Shown here piece after piece: positions 35,509-35,577 of a DNA stretch of 35,577 nt (its first letter is position 1; every line of letters starts with the position of its first letter). The translations under genes were made by a program, and so were the position numbers. Below the pieces are notes generated by a model. That model did no database searches. It saw only the letters and a program-made list of their open reading frames with translations, and was not told the DNA's origin. This DNA comes from Bacteroidia bacterium (GTDB taxonomy: Bacteria > Bacteroidota > Bacteroidia > Bacteroidales > Bacteroidaceae): the NCBI GenBank assembly GCA_009929715.1, contig RZZX01000017.1:1-35577 (forward strand). Direction: 5' to 3'.

Positions 35509-35577
35509 CGACAATCATGAAGAGCATATAGCCTTAGTTCAAAATATCGTTCGTTTCTAAAACCATATGCCGCTCTC

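Noticed and set aside
35285-35527. An 80-codon minus-strand frame at the right end
   Set aside because: It crosses the intron-like fragment, the hairpin and the inverted repeat. It is low-complexity in its second half, and only the SLEMSDEP part relates to a known gene.

Overview
The window comes from a Bacteroidales genome, probably Bacteroides or a close relative. The evidence is a SusC/SusD pair, FecI/FecR-type regulation, SusC-like receptors with STN and carboxypeptidase-regulatory-like domains, an RseC-RnfBCDGEA operon, a DPP5-type peptidase, a PadR-PspC pair, and several -7 boxes of the Bacteroidetes form TAnnTTTG. Most genes lack Shine-Dalgarno sequences and start in A-rich contexts. 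No tRNA, rRNA, CRISPR array or complete insertion sequence was seen.

Layout. (1) 1-2226: a XylE-type sugar transporter that has lost its start codon and first membrane helix, a terminator, and a 22-bp tandem repeat array. (2) 2227-12790: a carbohydrate utilisation locus with an anti-sigma factor (FecR), a SusC with an N-terminal STN signalling domain, SusD, a secreted GH13 alpha-glucosidase and a secreted GH65 enzyme of the kojibiose-hydrolase type. A FecI-type sigma factor sits on the opposite strand at the far end. The set reads as a self-contained sense, import and cleave unit for small alpha-glucans. (3) 12859-17162, minus strand: an ECF sigma factor, a small one-helix membrane protein, a membrane-anchored Spy/CpxP/CnrX-like sensor, a small secreted protein with two EF-hand-like loops and many Cys/His/Gly residues, and a TonB-dependent receptor. 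It resembles a metal or envelope-stress circuit. (4) 17362-20610: PadR regulator with a palindromic operator candidate, PspC membrane protein, NAPE-PLD/UlaG-like hydrolase and flavin reductase-like protein. (5) 20751-26557, minus strand: DPP5-like lipoprotein peptidase, YidC and CTP synthase. (6) 26742-35162: DUF3078 outer-membrane protein, the RseC-Rnf operon and GalE. (7) 35163-35577: non-coding DNA with a terminator-like hairpin, a probable 5' fragment of a group II intron and a short copy of xylE sequence.

The most unusual feature is a perfect 25-bp inverted repeat at 68-92 and 35484-35508 that brackets almost the whole window. The left copy lies inside xylE exactly where its normal N-terminus is replaced by unrelated sequence. 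The right copy has unrelated DNA on both sides. The repeat has internal dyad symmetry like a recombinase core site. This suggests a large inversion or a multi-site rearrangement with breakpoints in xylE, although an assembly join at a short repeat cannot be excluded. The second most interesting item is the Cnr-like sigma/sensor operon with its EF-hand/cysteine protein.
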